64,000 nt of DNA from Streptomyces sp. NRRL B-1347. GTDB taxonomy: Bacteria > Actinomycetota > Actinomycetes > Streptomycetales > Streptomycetaceae. The stretch spans positions 124,001 to 188,000 of the forward strand of contig NZ_JOJM01000003.1 in the NCBI RefSeq assembly GCF_000720325.1, given 5' to 3'. A program made the translations under genes and the position numbers. The first letter of the stretch is position 1, and the number at the start of each line of letters is the position of its first letter. The notes under the pieces were generated by a model that did no database searches, had not been told where the DNA came from, and saw nothing but the letters and a program-made list of their open reading frames with translations. Below are positions 16,587-25,772 of the stretch, piece by piece.

Positions 16587-17135
16587 CTAACGGCGTCCCC
16601 CGAACTCCCAGTCGTGCACTTCGACGTCCGCGTACCGCCCCGGATCCAGGACCTCCCGAGCCGTCTCCGGGTCCGGGGACCGGACGAGGGCCGCCGTGCC
16701 GAGCCAGGCGGTGGCGTCGTCGGAGAGCAGCGGGCCGAAGGCGATCAGGTCGTCGTGCGCGGGCGCGGTGGCGGGGACCGGCGCGGGGGCGGGGCCCAGG
16801 CCGATGACCAGGTAGCGGTTGCCGCCGGTGGGGCCGCCGGGGTAGTCCCACATCGTGCGGCCCAGCAGGTTGCGCCAGCGGCGCAGCAGGACGTCGCGGT
16901 ACACGCCGGCCTGGTGGTTGGGCTCGTCGAAGGCGAAGGCGCGCGCGGCGGCGGGGTCGGGCAGGTCGACGATGTGGACGCTGCCGCTGGGCGTCTCGCC
17001 GTCGCTCGCGAAGGTCGGGCCGCGGGCGATCAGTTCCTTCTCGTACCGGTCCATGTAGGACCAGTGCTCCTCGACGAGCCGTTCGCGCAGGGCGCGGGAG
17101 CCGGTCCTGTCACGGTGGTAGCAGAAGAATTCCAT
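16587..17135 (-). CDS. YciI-like domain protein
   Basis: About 182 aa with two halves, each of the dimeric ferredoxin-like YciI type (MEFFCYHRDRTGSRALRERL at the N-terminus; a second unit from HDDLIAFGPLL). The family is small and mostly of unknown function. Start ATG 17135 gives the family N-terminus; a GTG at 17147 is possible, but its GGGGGAG would abut it. Divergent from the StyA-like gene. Confidence 0.8.
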   Translation of the reverse strand: MEFFCYHRDRTGSRALRERLVEEHWSYMDRYEKELIARGPTFASDGETPSGSVHIVDLPDPAAARAFAFDEPNHQAGVYRDVLLRRWRNLLGRTMWDYPGGPTGGNRYLVIGLGPAPAPVPATAPAHDDLIAFGPLLSDDATAWLGTAALVRSPDPETAREVLDPGRYADVEVHDWEFGGRR

Positions 17136-17247
17136 GGTCGCAGACACTCCCCCACCGCTCGCCGCTTCTCAACCGGCTTTCCCGGATACTCCCACGGGTA
17201 CGACTGAGCCGTGTCGGGCCGATCGGGCCGGAGGGCAGGAGGAACAG

Positions 17248-18492
17248 GTGCGCAGGATCGCGATCGTGGGAGCGGGGCAGGCCGGGCTGCAGCTCGGCCT
17301 CGGGCTCCTCGGGGCCGGGTACGACGTCACGCTCGTCGCCGAGCGGCGGCCGGACGAGGTGCGCGGCGGGCGGGTCACGTCGACCCAGCTCATGTTCGGG
17401 CCCACGCTGGCGATCGAGCGGGCGGCGGGCCTGGCCTTCTGGGACGACAGCGCGCCCGTGATGCCCGGCTTCGAGCTGAGCAACTGGGACCCGGAGGGCC
17501 AACCGGACGCTCCCGTGCGCCGGTTCAGCGCACCCTTCGACGCCGAAGTGCGCTCCGTGGACCAGCGCGTGAAGCTCGCGGCCTGGCTGGAGCTGTTCGA
17601 GGAGCGCGGCGGGCGCGTCGAGTACCGCTCCGCGGGCCCCGCCGAGGTGGCCGCGCTCGCCGCCGCGCACGAGCTGACCGTACTCGCCACCGGCCGGAGC
17701 GAGCTGTCCGCGCTCTTCGGCCGCGACGACGCCCGGTCCGTCTTCGACCGGCCGCAGCGCTCCCTCGCCTGCTTCTACGTGAGCGGCGGCAGCCACGACG
17801 CCGACGACCCGGCCGCCGCGTACGTACGCAACACGGGGGTGCCGCCGACCGGTGACGTGATCATGCTGCGGGCGCTCACGGTCGGCGGGCCCTGCGACAT
17901 CCTGCTGTTCGAGGGCCGGTGGGGCGGCGCCTACGACTGCTGGAGCGACCGGCCGGAACCGGCCGCCGGGCTGCGGCGGGCGCTCGACCTGCTGCGGACG
18001 TACGCGCCCTGGGAGTACGAGCGGTTCCGCGGGGCCGAGCCGACCGACCCGGGTGCCGCCCTGTACGGCGCGGTCACCCCGGTGGTGCGCCACCCGGTGG
18101 CCCGCGTGGACGGTGACCTGTGCGTCCTCGGCATGGCGGACGTGCTCGCCGTGCACGACCCCATCACCGGGCAGGGCTCCAACAACGCGGCGCGGGCGGC
18201 GGCCGGTTACCTCACCGCCATCGTCGAGCGGGGCGGGCGGCCGTTCGACGAGCCGTGGATGCGGGAGACGTTCGCCGCGTACTGGGAGAACGCCCGGCAC
18301 ACGCACGCCTTCACCGACCTGATGCTGCGGGACCCGCAGCCCGAGCACGTGCGACGCGCCGTCGGGGCCGCCTTCGACCACCCCGAGACCGCCCACCGCT
18401 TCGCCAACGGGTACGCCGATCCGCTCACTTACCGCGACTGGCTGATGGATCCGTCCGGCGCGCAGGCCTACCTCGACCGGCTCGACACGTAG
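17248..18492 (+). CDS. StyA-type styrene/indole monooxygenase (FAD)
   Basis: 414 aa, the usual StyA length. A Rossmann GxGxxG starts the protein (IAIVGAGQAGLQLGLGL), and the later FAD motif is GDLCVLGMADVLAVHDPI. GTG 17248 has AGGAGGAA directly upstream. StyA enzymes epoxidise styrene- or indole-like alkenes with FADH2 supplied by the reductase StyB; no StyB gene is in the window. The quinone reductase 1 kb downstream is a different fold. The 3' end overlaps the convergent XRE gene by 25 bp. Confidence 0.88.
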   Translation: MRRIAIVGAGQAGLQLGLGLLGAGYDVTLVAERRPDEVRGGRVTSTQLMFGPTLAIERAAGLAFWDDSAPVMPGFELSNWDPEGQPDAPVRRFSAPFDAEVRSVDQRVKLAAWLELFEERGGRVEYRSAGPAEVAALAAAHELTVLATGRSELSALFGRDDARSVFDRPQRSLACFYVSGGSHDADDPAAAYVRNTGVPPTGDVIMLRALTVGGPCDILLFEGRWGGAYDCWSDRPEPAAGLRRALDLLRTYAPWEYERFRGAEPTDPGAALYGAVTPVVRHPVARVDGDLCVLGMADVLAVHDPITGQGSNNAARAAAGYLTAIVERGGRPFDEPWMRETFAAYWENARHTHAFTDLMLRDPQPEHVRRAVGAAFDHPETAHRFANGYADPLTYRDWLMDPSGAQAYLDRLDT

Positions 18493-19388
18493 TCCCCGAG
18501 CCGGGTCAGGGCGGCCGCAGCATCCGGGTCGTCCCCGGCGCTGAACACGTGCACCACGATGCCCGTCTCCTCGGGAGCCGCCGGTACGTGCAGCGGCTCG
18601 AAGTCCAGGGTGACGAGGCCGGCCACCGGGTGCCGCAGCCGCTTGCGGCCCGCCCGGCACATGACGACCTCGCCGCTGTCCCAGATGCGCCGGAAGTCGT
18701 CGCTGCGCGCGGCCAGTTCGGCGATGAGCGCAACCAGTCCCGCGTCGTCGGGGTAGCGCCCCGCGGCGGCGCGCAGCTGGCCGACGGCCTCCGCGGCCCG
18801 CGGCTCCCAGTCGGGGAAGACGTCGCGGGACGCGGGGTCGAAGAAGAGGAACCGCGCGTTGTTCGGGTCGCGACGGCCCGGTTCGGCGAGCCCGCCGAGC
18901 AGTTCGGCGCCCAGCGCGTTCCAGGCGACCACGTCCAGGCGGGGGTTGGTCGCGAAGGCCGGGAAGCGCGCGAGGGAGTCGAGGACGCCGCGCAGCAGGG
19001 GGCTGGCCCGGATGCTGGGCGCGGGGCCGCGCCGGGCGTCGGCCAGGGTGACGAGGTGGGTGCGCTCGGCCGCGTCGAGCCCGAGGGCGCGGGCGAGCGC
19101 GTCGAGCACCTCGGGGGACGGCTGGGTGGCGCGGCCCTGTTCGAGGCGGACGTAGTAGTCCACACTGATGCCCGCGAGCTGGGCCAGCTCCTCGCGGCGA
19201 AGGCCCCGCACGCGCCGCCGCCGCCCGCCGGTGAGGCCGACGTGCTCCGGCGCGACGCGCCCTCGCCGGGCCCGCAGGAAGCCGCCGAGGGCCCGCCCGG
19301 GGTCACCGACCAGGTCCGTCCGGTGGTCCGCCGGTTCGCCGCCGGTGCCCGTGGTGCTCACGCGCTCGATCTGGTTCACGCCGCTCAT
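18468..19388 (-). CDS. XRE-type regulator with MmyB-like ligand domain
   Basis: 306 aa. The HTH is near 60-110 (VRGLRREELAQLAGISVDYY, then VRLEQGRATQPSPEVLDALA). The C-terminal half carries the MmyB-like PAS-type domain (WNALGAEL, DPNNARFLFFDP). These Streptomyces regulators usually repress a divergent redox enzyme. Here the divergent neighbour is the NAD(P)H:quinone oxidoreductase 98 bp away, its likely target. Confidence 0.92.
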   Translation of the reverse strand: MSGVNQIERVSTTGTGGEPADHRTDLVGDPGRALGGFLRARRGRVAPEHVGLTGGRRRRVRGLRREELAQLAGISVDYYVRLEQGRATQPSPEVLDALARALGLDAAERTHLVTLADARRGPAPSIRASPLLRGVLDSLARFPAFATNPRLDVVAWNALGAELLGGLAEPGRRDPNNARFLFFDPASRDVFPDWEPRAAEAVGQLRAAAGRYPDDAGLVALIAELAARSDDFRRIWDSGEVVMCRAGRKRLRHPVAGLVTLDFEPLHVPAAPEETGIVVHVFSAGDDPDAAAALTRLGDYVSSRSR

Positions 19389-19486
19389 GCGCTCCAGTAT
19401 GCGTGGCCCTGCCAGTACCAGGATCAGCGATCCACCGGTTGAACAGGGTGCTGGCTGCCCGCGGCGGTCCGTACGAACGTAGGGGC

Positions 19487-20287
19487 ATGAACACGATCAC
19501 CGCGCAGCGGCCCAAGAAGATCCTCGTCGTCAGCGCCCACCCGGAGTCCCGGTCCCTCAACGCGTCGCTCACCTCCTTCGCGGTGGAGCACCTGCGGGCC
19601 GCGGGCCACGAGGTGCGGGTGTCGGACCTGTACGCGATGAAGTGGAAGGCGACCGTCGACGCCGACGACTTCCCGGAGCACGGCCCGGACGAGCGCCTGC
19701 ACGTCATGGACGTCTCCGAGGAGGCCACGCTCGCGGGCCGCCTGTCCGCGGACGTCGCGGCCGAGCAGGAGAAGCTGCTGTGGTCGGACGCGGTGATCCT
19801 GCAGTTCCCGATGTGGTGGTTCTCGGCGCCCGCGATCCTCAAGGGCTGGATCGACCGGGTGTTCACCGCCGGGTTCGCCTACGGCCCCAAGGTGGCGCCG
19901 CCCTACAGCGAGGGCCCCCTCGCCGGCCGGCGCGCCCTGCTGTCGGTGACGGCCGGGGCCCGCGAGACCTCGTTCTCCGACCGGGGCATCCACGGCCGCC
20001 TCGAAGACGTCCTGCACCCGCTGCAGCACGGTCTGTTCTGGTTCACCGGCGTCCAGCCGCTCGACCCGTTCGCGGTGCACGGCTCGAACGCCATGTCCGA
20101 CGAGCAGTTCGCCGCGGTGCGCCGGGCGTACGGGCAGCGCCTCGACGGGCTCTTCACGGACGAGCCGGTCCCGTACCGCACGCTGGTCGGCGGCGACTAC
20201 GACCACGACATGCGGCTCCTTCCCGGTGTCGAGGCTGCGGGCACCAGCGGCCTCGACCTGCACGTGCGCCCGCGGACCGGCCGGTAG
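19487..20287 (+). CDS. NAD(P)H:quinone oxidoreductase, flavodoxin fold
   Basis: 266 aa. It matches the NQO1/MdaB-like family: KKILVVSAHPESRSLNASL (FMN/FAD phosphate loop), DAVILQFPMWWFSAPAILKG, and WIDRVFTAGFAYG. It carries out two-electron reduction of quinones with NAD(P)H. ATG 19487 has AGGGG close upstream. Divergent from, and probably controlled by, the XRE/MmyB regulator. Confidence 0.93.
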   Translation: MNTITAQRPKKILVVSAHPESRSLNASLTSFAVEHLRAAGHEVRVSDLYAMKWKATVDADDFPEHGPDERLHVMDVSEEATLAGRLSADVAAEQEKLLWSDAVILQFPMWWFSAPAILKGWIDRVFTAGFAYGPKVAPPYSEGPLAGRRALLSVTAGARETSFSDRGIHGRLEDVLHPLQHGLFWFTGVQPLDPFAVHGSNAMSDEQFAAVRRAYGQRLDGLFTDEPVPYRTLVGGDYDHDMRLLPGVEAAGTSGLDLHVRPRTGR

Positions 20288-20459
20288 GCCGCACCCGCCG
20301 CGCACCGGACCGTTCACCGGTTTCCACTCAACCCCTCCGGCACTGTCCGCGGTCTCGGTACACGAGCGGCCCTTCCGCACCACGGTCAGTGGCACACCGC
20401 GGTTGCCTCCCGGGCCGTCGGAGTACGGCCCTGCGCAGACGACCGTGAGGAGTACGGAA

Positions 20460-21620
20460 ATGGCGTTACGGAAGAGCACGAAGGCCGGCGTGGTGGGAAT
20501 CGCGGCGGCCGCCCTCGCAGCCACCGCCTTCGTGGCGCCCGCAGGGGCGGCGGACACGGGCTCGGGGCACCGGGCCACGCAGCGCGCGCTGGACGCGGCG
20601 GTGAAGGCGGGCATCCCCGGCATCACCGCCCAGGCCCGCGACGGCGACGGCGTGTGGAAGGCGGCCTCGGGCGTCGGCGACCTGACGTCGGGCGCGCCGC
20701 GCGGCAAGAACGACAAGTTCCGCGTCGGCAGCATCACCAAGACGTTCGTGGCGACCGTCCTGCTCCAACTGGAGTCCGAGGGGAGACTCGACCTCGACGA
20801 CACCGTGGAGCGCCACCTCCCCGGCCTCGTGCGCGGCAACGGCAACGACGGCCGCAAGATCACCGTCCGGCGGCTGCTCAACCACACCAGCGGCCTGTTC
20901 GACTACCTGGACGACCCCGAGTACAGCCGGACGTACATGGAAGGCGACGGCTACCTCAAGCACCGCTACGACACCCTGCCGCCCCGGAAGCACGTGCGTG
21001 TGGCGCTCTCCCACGAGCCGCTGTTCGAGCCCGGCGCCAAGCACTCGTACTCCAACACCAACTACATCCTGGCCGGGCTGATCGTCGAGAAGGTCTCCGG
21101 CAGGACGTACGAGCGCGAGGTCCGCGACCGCATCATCAAGCCGCTGGGTCTGAAGCACACCTCCAACCCCGGCAACAGCGTCCACCTGCCGCGGCCGAGC
21201 AGCCGCGGCTACTCCAAGCTGTTCAGGTCGGCGCCCGACCGGATCGACGACATCACCGAGATGAACGGGTCGCAGGGCTGGGCCGACGGCGACATCATCT
21301 CCACCGCGGGCGACCTGACGCGGTTCTACGGCGCCCTGCTGCGCGGCAAGCTCCTGCCGCCGAAGCAGTTGAAGGCGATGAAGACCACCGTCGCCACCCC
21401 CAGTTCCTCGGGCACGAGGTACGGGCTCGGCATCACGCGGCTCAGGACGAGCTGCGGCACGACGCTGTGGGGTCACGGCGGCGGCATGATCGGCTGGCTG
21501 TCCATGGCCGTGACCACGGAGGACGGCCGCCACCAGCTCGCCTACAACTACAACGGCGACTGGGACGGTTCGCACATGCCCAAGATCGTCGACGCCGAGT
21601 ACTGCAAGACGTCGCGCTGA
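20460..21620 (+). CDS. Secreted beta-lactamase-like serine hydrolase, TTA codon 3
   Basis: 386 aa with a Sec signal peptide (cleavage near APAGAA, residue ~31). Penicillin-binding motifs are present: S91-I-T-K94, Y197-S-N199 and HGGG near residue 340. It resembles extracellular D-alanyl-D-alanine carboxypeptidases/esterases of class C type. The third codon (20466-20468) is TTA, so synthesis should depend on bldA and occur late in development. GAGGAG precedes the ATG. Confidence 0.92.
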   Translation: MALRKSTKAGVVGIAAAALAATAFVAPAGAADTGSGHRATQRALDAAVKAGIPGITAQARDGDGVWKAASGVGDLTSGAPRGKNDKFRVGSITKTFVATVLLQLESEGRLDLDDTVERHLPGLVRGNGNDGRKITVRRLLNHTSGLFDYLDDPEYSRTYMEGDGYLKHRYDTLPPRKHVRVALSHEPLFEPGAKHSYSNTNYILAGLIVEKVSGRTYEREVRDRIIKPLGLKHTSNPGNSVHLPRPSSRGYSKLFRSAPDRIDDITEMNGSQGWADGDIISTAGDLTRFYGALLRGKLLPPKQLKAMKTTVATPSSSGTRYGLGITRLRTSCGTTLWGHGGGMIGWLSMAVTTEDGRHQLAYNYNGDWDGSHMPKIVDAEYCKTSR

Positions 21621-21643
21621 GGCGCCCGGTGTGCCGCGCGCTG

Positions 21644-22542
21644 TCATGACTTCGCCTTGGGCCGGAGCCAGTTGAAGGTGACCGACACCGTGGTCAGGAC
21701 GGTGAAGAGGATGAGGACCACAGGCCAGTCGCCCCTTCCGTCGGCCCATGCCTGCAGGAGGAAGCCGGCCCCGCCCGCCGCCACCGCGACGAGCGGCAGC
21801 CACAGTGCGTGCCCCCGGCCCTGAACACCGGCCCAGAGGAGGGCGGACGCGGCGGCCAGCATCGTGCCACCCACGATCAGCTGCCGCGTCACCTCAGTCA
21901 CGTCGCTGGTGACATGGCCCGGATTCTCGTCGAGTACGAGGACGGCCGGAAGCCAGACGAACGGCTTGAGCACCCACATCACGCCCCTCGCCAGGGACGC
22001 CTTCCACCGGTTCCCGCTGGGCTGGAGCGCAGGCCAGGCGAGCAGGCCGAGGCGGACCGCCGCCCGCCGGGGGTCCCGCGCGCGGAGCAGTGCGGGCACG
22101 CTCTCCTCGCCGATGCGGCGGAACTCCCGGAAGGCGGTGTCGAAGGGGACCGCGGGCGTCTCGGTCGGGACCACGGACGGGTTGCCGTCGCCTCGCTGCT
22201 TGCGCAGGGCGCGCGGGGACATGAAGAAGGTCCTGACCAGCCGCCGAAGTGCTCCTGGGGCCGCTGCGCCCCGACCCGCTGGCCGAGCCGACGGCGGTAG
22301 AGCAGGTGGCAGGAGAGCAGCACGCCGTTGAGGCCGCCCGCGCTCGTCCCGGCCAGCACGTCGACGGTGACGTCCGTGTACCCGCACCGGCTCAGCAGCT
22401 GGCCGTAGACCCCGCTCTTCCTGCGCAGGGCGGCGGCCTCGCAGCAGGACCCGCCCATCCACACGGCGAGGCTCACTCCGCCCCGCATGGCCAGGGCGAG
22501 CCGGAGTTCCGCGGGCCGGGGGCCGGGCTCCTGTGCGCTCAT
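21644..22542 (-). pseudogene. Remnant of a patatin-like (DUF3376) lipase gene
   Basis: Two pieces of one protein remain in different frames. From the ATG at 22542 the frame reads LRLALAMRGGVSLAVWMGGS and VDVLAGTSAGGLNG, the oxyanion loop and GxSxG of patatin-like DUF3376 proteins, for ~100 aa. After ~22250 a second frame continues with a C-terminal part (EFRRIGEESVPALLRARDP, then LARGVMWVLKPFVWLPAVLV and further membrane-like helices) to 21644. Intact relatives are far longer (I recall 800+ aa), so the middle, including the catalytic Asp, appears deleted with a frame change. Confidence 0.75.
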
Positions 22543-22722
22543 GACCCCAGCGTCCTCGCCGACGGCCGAAAGGCGCACGGCGCGCTGGGCCGTTCGAGCG
22601 GGCAGGGAGCCTTCGACGCGATGCCGACGGCGGTCTCGGCCCGTCGCGACCGGCCCCCCGGCGCTGTCGGGTGGCCGTCGCGGGAGTGGAGAGGCGGGGT
22701 GGTCGATCGTCGGCGGCGCCGA

Positions 22723-22728
22723 TAGCGT
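22723..22728 (+). promoter_or_regulatory. -10 box of a leaderless methyltransferase mRNA
   Basis: TAGCGT ends 6 nt before the ATG at 22735, and there is no Shine-Dalgarno sequence. A weak TGGTCG lies 17 nt upstream. Confidence 0.4.
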
Positions 22729-22734
22729 CACCGC

Positions 22735-23514
22735 ATGGATCACAACGAGCGGTTACGTCACTCCTCGTCGTTCGGCGCGGCTGCGGTCGCGTACGCCGAG
22801 CACCGGCCGGACTACGCGCAGGACGCGGTGCGATGGGCGCTCGGGTCCGCGCCCGGCCCGCGCGTGCTCGACCTCGGCGCCGGAACGGGCAAGCTGACCG
22901 CCACCCTGGCCGCGCTGGGTGCCGACGTCACCGCGGTCGAGCCCGACGCGGCGATGCTGACCGAGCTGCGCCGCTCGCTGCCGGCCGTCCGTGCCCTGCC
23001 GGGCAGCGCCGAGTCGATCCCGCTGCCGGACGCGTCCGTCGACGCCGTGCTGGCGGGCAACGCCATGCACTGGTTCGACATGGCCGTCGCGGGCCCCGAG
23101 ATCGCCAGGGTCCTCGCGCCGGGCGGCATCCTGGCGGGGCTGTGGAACGTCCTTGACGACGGGGTCGAGTGGGTCGCCGGGCTCGCCCGGGTCAGTGGGA
23201 GCGCGGCCATCGGCCCGCGCGACACGCCCGCCGGCTGGCGCGCCGAGACGGCCGACATGCACCTGCCGAAGACGGACGCGCCCGCGCGGTTCGGCGGCCC
23301 GGAGCAGGCCGAGTTCCCGCACGGGCAGGACCGCACCGCCGAATCCCTCGTCTCGACCCTCGCGACGCGCGCGGGCATGCTGGTCATGCCGGAGCGGGAG
23401 CGACAGGCCGCCCTCGGCCGGATCCGCGGTTTCCTCGACGGGCGGCCGGAGACCGCGCACGGCGAGTTCACCCTGCCGATGCGGACCGGCGTGCTGCGTG
23501 TCCGGCGGCTGTGA
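22735..23514 (+). CDS. Class I SAM-dependent methyltransferase, TTA codon 7
   Basis: 259 aa. It shows SAM motif I VLDLGAGTGKLTATLAALGA, the acidic VEPD at the end of strand 2, and DAVLAGNAMHWF (motif II region), as in small-molecule methyltransferases of the Methyltransf_11 type. Codon 7 (22753-22755) is TTA, a bldA mark. It starts 192 bp from the patatin remnant on the other strand. The substrate is unknown. Confidence 0.9.
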   Translation: MDHNERLRHSSSFGAAAVAYAEHRPDYAQDAVRWALGSAPGPRVLDLGAGTGKLTATLAALGADVTAVEPDAAMLTELRRSLPAVRALPGSAESIPLPDASVDAVLAGNAMHWFDMAVAGPEIARVLAPGGILAGLWNVLDDGVEWVAGLARVSGSAAIGPRDTPAGWRAETADMHLPKTDAPARFGGPEQAEFPHGQDRTAESLVSTLATRAGMLVMPERERQAALGRIRGFLDGRPETAHGEFTLPMRTGVLRVRRL

Positions 23515-23524
23515 GGCGTCCCGT

Positions 23525-23776
23525 TCAGGCCGGGGTGTCGGCGGGCTCGAAGCAGGCACCTGCCCGGTGGGTCCGTTCGAGCAACCCGGCCAGGAAGGTG
23601 ACTTGACGCAGCTCCAGCTCGACGACGACCCGGCTGCCGAGCCGGTCGCCGGACGGGCCGACGCCCAGCTCCGCCAGAGCCTCGTGGATCCGCCGCTGCG
23701 GCGGCACGGGATCGTGCGCGCCCGGCTGCGGGAACAGCTCGTCGGGGCCGGGCATCTCAACGGTGTACAGGGCCAT
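23525..23776 (-). CDS. Small hypothetical protein
   Basis: 83 aa with good Streptomyces codon bias. The MALYTVEMPGPDELFPQPGA start and VVVELELRQVTFLAGLLERT core look like a real protein, but I recognise no family. It lies 11 bp beyond the convergent methyltransferase stop and 35 bp downstream of the MerR-HEAT gene, with which it could be co-transcribed. Confidence 0.6.
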   Translation of the reverse strand: MALYTVEMPGPDELFPQPGAHDPVPPQRRIHEALAELGVGPSGDRLGSRVVVELELRQVTFLAGLLERTHRAGACFEPADTPA

Positions 23777-23811
23777 GACCCGTCAACGGGCCCGACCGGT
23801 ACGGGTGACGG

Positions 23812-24897
23812 TCACTCACACGGCGAGCCCGCGTGCTGCTCCGACTGGTCCAACCGTGCCTCGCGCAGCTGGAGGAGGTAGGCCGCAGTCAGCGCGACGG
23901 CACGGTCCCCGTCGTGCGACAGCTCCACCAGGGCGCGTGACGCCGTGGGCCCCGGGATGTCCGCGAGGGCCTGGGTCAGCCGTCCGCGTGCGGGTGCTCC
24001 CGGGGTGTGCGCGGGTGCTCCCGCGGCGTGGGCGGGTGCTCCCGCGGTGTCGGGGGCGAGGCGGTCGACGAGCCCGGTCGCGATCCGGTCCGCCGCCGCG
24101 GCGTCGCTCGCGAGGACGCTCAGCGCGTCGGCCGCGTCGGTGTCGTTCCTGCCCTCCACGATCATGTCGATGAGCGTCGGGATCGCGTCGGCCTCTCCGC
24201 GGGCCCCGAGCGCCAGCGCCGCGTGCCCGCGGACCGTGGCGTCGGGGTGCGCGAGGGCGTCCCGCAGCTGTGCGGCGGCCTCGTCGCCCGGCATCTCGGC
24301 GAGGGCCTGGACGGCACGTTCCCGCACCGCGGCCGCCGGTGCGCCGAGGCCCTCCGCGAGCAGGGCCGGGCCGCCGTCGCCCGACCGTGCCAGGGCCCAC
24401 CGCAGGGCTCCGGCGACGTTGGTGTCCGTCTCGCTCAGCGCCGCCTCGACCAGCGCCTCCACCGGTACCGGGACCTCGTCGGCCGTGGCGAGGGCAGCGC
24501 GCTGGCGCGCGTCGGCGCTCTTCGACCCGAGCGCCTGGAGGAGGACGACGACCTGGAGGACGTCCTCCCAGGCCGCGGGTTCCGCGGCGTCGATCCGGCG
24601 GAGCCGCGTGAGCAGTTCGGTCTCGGCCGCGAGGCGTTCGCGCGTCCGGCGGATGAGGTCGTCGACGAGCGTCGAGGGCGTGAAGCCGGGGTCGTCGAGC
24701 GCGCGCCCGATCTCCCGCAGGGAAAGGCCCAGCGACCGCAGGCTCTCGATGTGGAAGATCCGCCGGATGTCGTCGCCGGAGTACTCCCGGTAGCCGGAGC
24801 CCGTACGGCCCGAGGGCCGTACCAGGCCCAGCGACTCGTAGTGCCTGAGCATGCGGGCACTGACCCCGGAGCGTCGCGCCACCTCACCGATCAACAC
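23812..24897 (-). CDS. MerR regulator fused to HEAT repeats
   Basis: 361 aa. Residues 1-~75 are a MerR winged HTH (LIGEVARRSGVSARMLRHYE, GYREYSGDDIRR), then a coiled-coil dimer helix (~80-115). The C-terminal ~230 residues are HEAT-like helical pairs (AAAVRERAVQALAEMPGDEA, HPDATVRGHAALALGARGEA). A linker of three imperfect 21-bp repeats (AGAPAHAAGAPAHTPGAPA, near 23990-24050) splits the repeat domain. The helical array replaces the usual small ligand pocket and may bind a protein. It follows a second HEAT gene by 15 bp in one operon. Confidence 0.88.
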   Translation of the reverse strand: MLIGEVARRSGVSARMLRHYESLGLVRPSGRTGSGYREYSGDDIRRIFHIESLRSLGLSLREIGRALDDPGFTPSTLVDDLIRRTRERLAAETELLTRLRRIDAAEPAAWEDVLQVVVLLQALGSKSADARQRAALATADEVPVPVEALVEAALSETDTNVAGALRWALARSGDGGPALLAEGLGAPAAAVRERAVQALAEMPGDEAAAQLRDALAHPDATVRGHAALALGARGEADAIPTLIDMIVEGRNDTDAADALSVLASDAAAADRIATGLVDRLAPDTAGAPAHAAGAPAHTPGAPARGRLTQALADIPGPTASRALVELSHDGDRAVALTAAYLLQLREARLDQSEQHAGSPCE

Positions 24898-24912
24898 GTG
24901 CTGTCGTCCTTC

Positions 24913-25572
24913 CTAGCCGGAACCGCCGAGGGCCAGGATGCGCTTCGCCTCGTCGATCGCGAACTCGAAGCCGGCGTCCGGGTCGCGCAGAAGCCGCTCG
25001 GTGGCGAGCGCGTGCGTACGTACACCCAGGTCAGGGGCCGTCATCGCGGGGCGCAGCACCGGCAGCGCGACGTCACCCAGCGCGACCAGCGCCCGACTGA
25101 GGCTCAGCTGCGTCTCCCGCCCGCCGCGGCCGAGCTGCGTCGCGAGGACCTCGGCCAGGGCGGGCTCCTCGCCGGGCGGCACGAGCACGACCGCGGTCCG
25201 CCAGGCGCTCCGCGCCACCTCGTCGTCGGCGTCGCACAGGAGCGCCCGTGTGATCGCCGGCCACGCCTGCCGGTCGCCGATCTTGGACAGGGTGTGCAGC
25301 GCCTGGCTCCGTGCCTGCGTACCCTCCGAGCGGACCTCACGCAGCAGCTCGGGGAGCGTCACGGACACCGGGTGGCGGGTGAGTGCCCAGGTCAGCATGT
25401 CGCGGACGAAGAACTCCGGCTCGATGGCGCACCGCTCGACGAGCGTGTCGACGAAGCGCGGGTCGGGCGTCGTGCCGACCGCCAGAGCCGCCCGCAGCCG
25501 CACGGACGAGCGGTCGTCCGCCAGCCCCTGAAGCACCCGCATCGCATCCTCGTCCTGCCCCGTCATGGTCAT
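24913..25572 (-). CDS. HEAT-repeat protein, operon partner of MerR-HEAT
   Basis: 219 aa composed of about five HEAT-type helix pairs (DRSSVRLRAALAVGTTPDPR, GTQARSQALHTLSKIGDRQA, DDEVARSAWRTAVVLVPPGE). No catalytic motif or signal peptide is present. ATG 25572 has GAGGAGGTGG upstream; a GTG at 25611 would place the MerR dyad over the start. First gene of the pair with the MerR-HEAT regulator, which suggests a direct partner or decoy for its HEAT domain. Confidence 0.85.
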   Translation of the reverse strand: MTMTGQDEDAMRVLQGLADDRSSVRLRAALAVGTTPDPRFVDTLVERCAIEPEFFVRDMLTWALTRHPVSVTLPELLREVRSEGTQARSQALHTLSKIGDRQAWPAITRALLCDADDEVARSAWRTAVVLVPPGEEPALAEVLATQLGRGGRETQLSLSRALVALGDVALPVLRPAMTAPDLGVRTHALATERLLRDPDAGFEFAIDEAKRILALGGSG

Positions 25573-25602
25573 CGGGACCACCTCCTCGGCAAGCAGTGAA
25601 GG

Positions 25603-25621
25603 CCTTGTCACCGTGTCAAGG
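25603..25621. promoter_or_regulatory. MerR-type operator
   Basis: CCTTGTCACCGTGTCAAGG is a 19-bp dyad with one mismatch, typical of MerR sites between -35 and -10. Immediately outside it, GGTCAA is repeated three times (25620-25637); on the reverse strand this supplies repeated TTGACC, a -35-like box reading into the HEAT/MerR operon. Confidence 0.65.
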
Positions 25622-25643
25622 TCAAGGTCAAGGTCAAGCGGGT

Positions 25644-25670
25644 GTCAGCGAGACGTCAGCGAGACGCAAG
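25644..25670. repeat. Direct repeat GTCAGCG spaced by 11 bp (copy A)
   Basis: GTCAGCG at 25644 and 25655 lie one helical turn apart, with a trailing GAGACGCAAG. A closely matching element (23 of 27 positions) occurs at 58509. Confidence 0.6.
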
Positions 25671-25772
25671 TGCCCTCTGTGACCGTGGTGACGCACACAG
25701 CAGCCGCGCCCGCCCCGTATTCCGTACGTGACCGGGGCGAGCGCGCAGTACGTCGAAAGCAGGAGTGACCGC

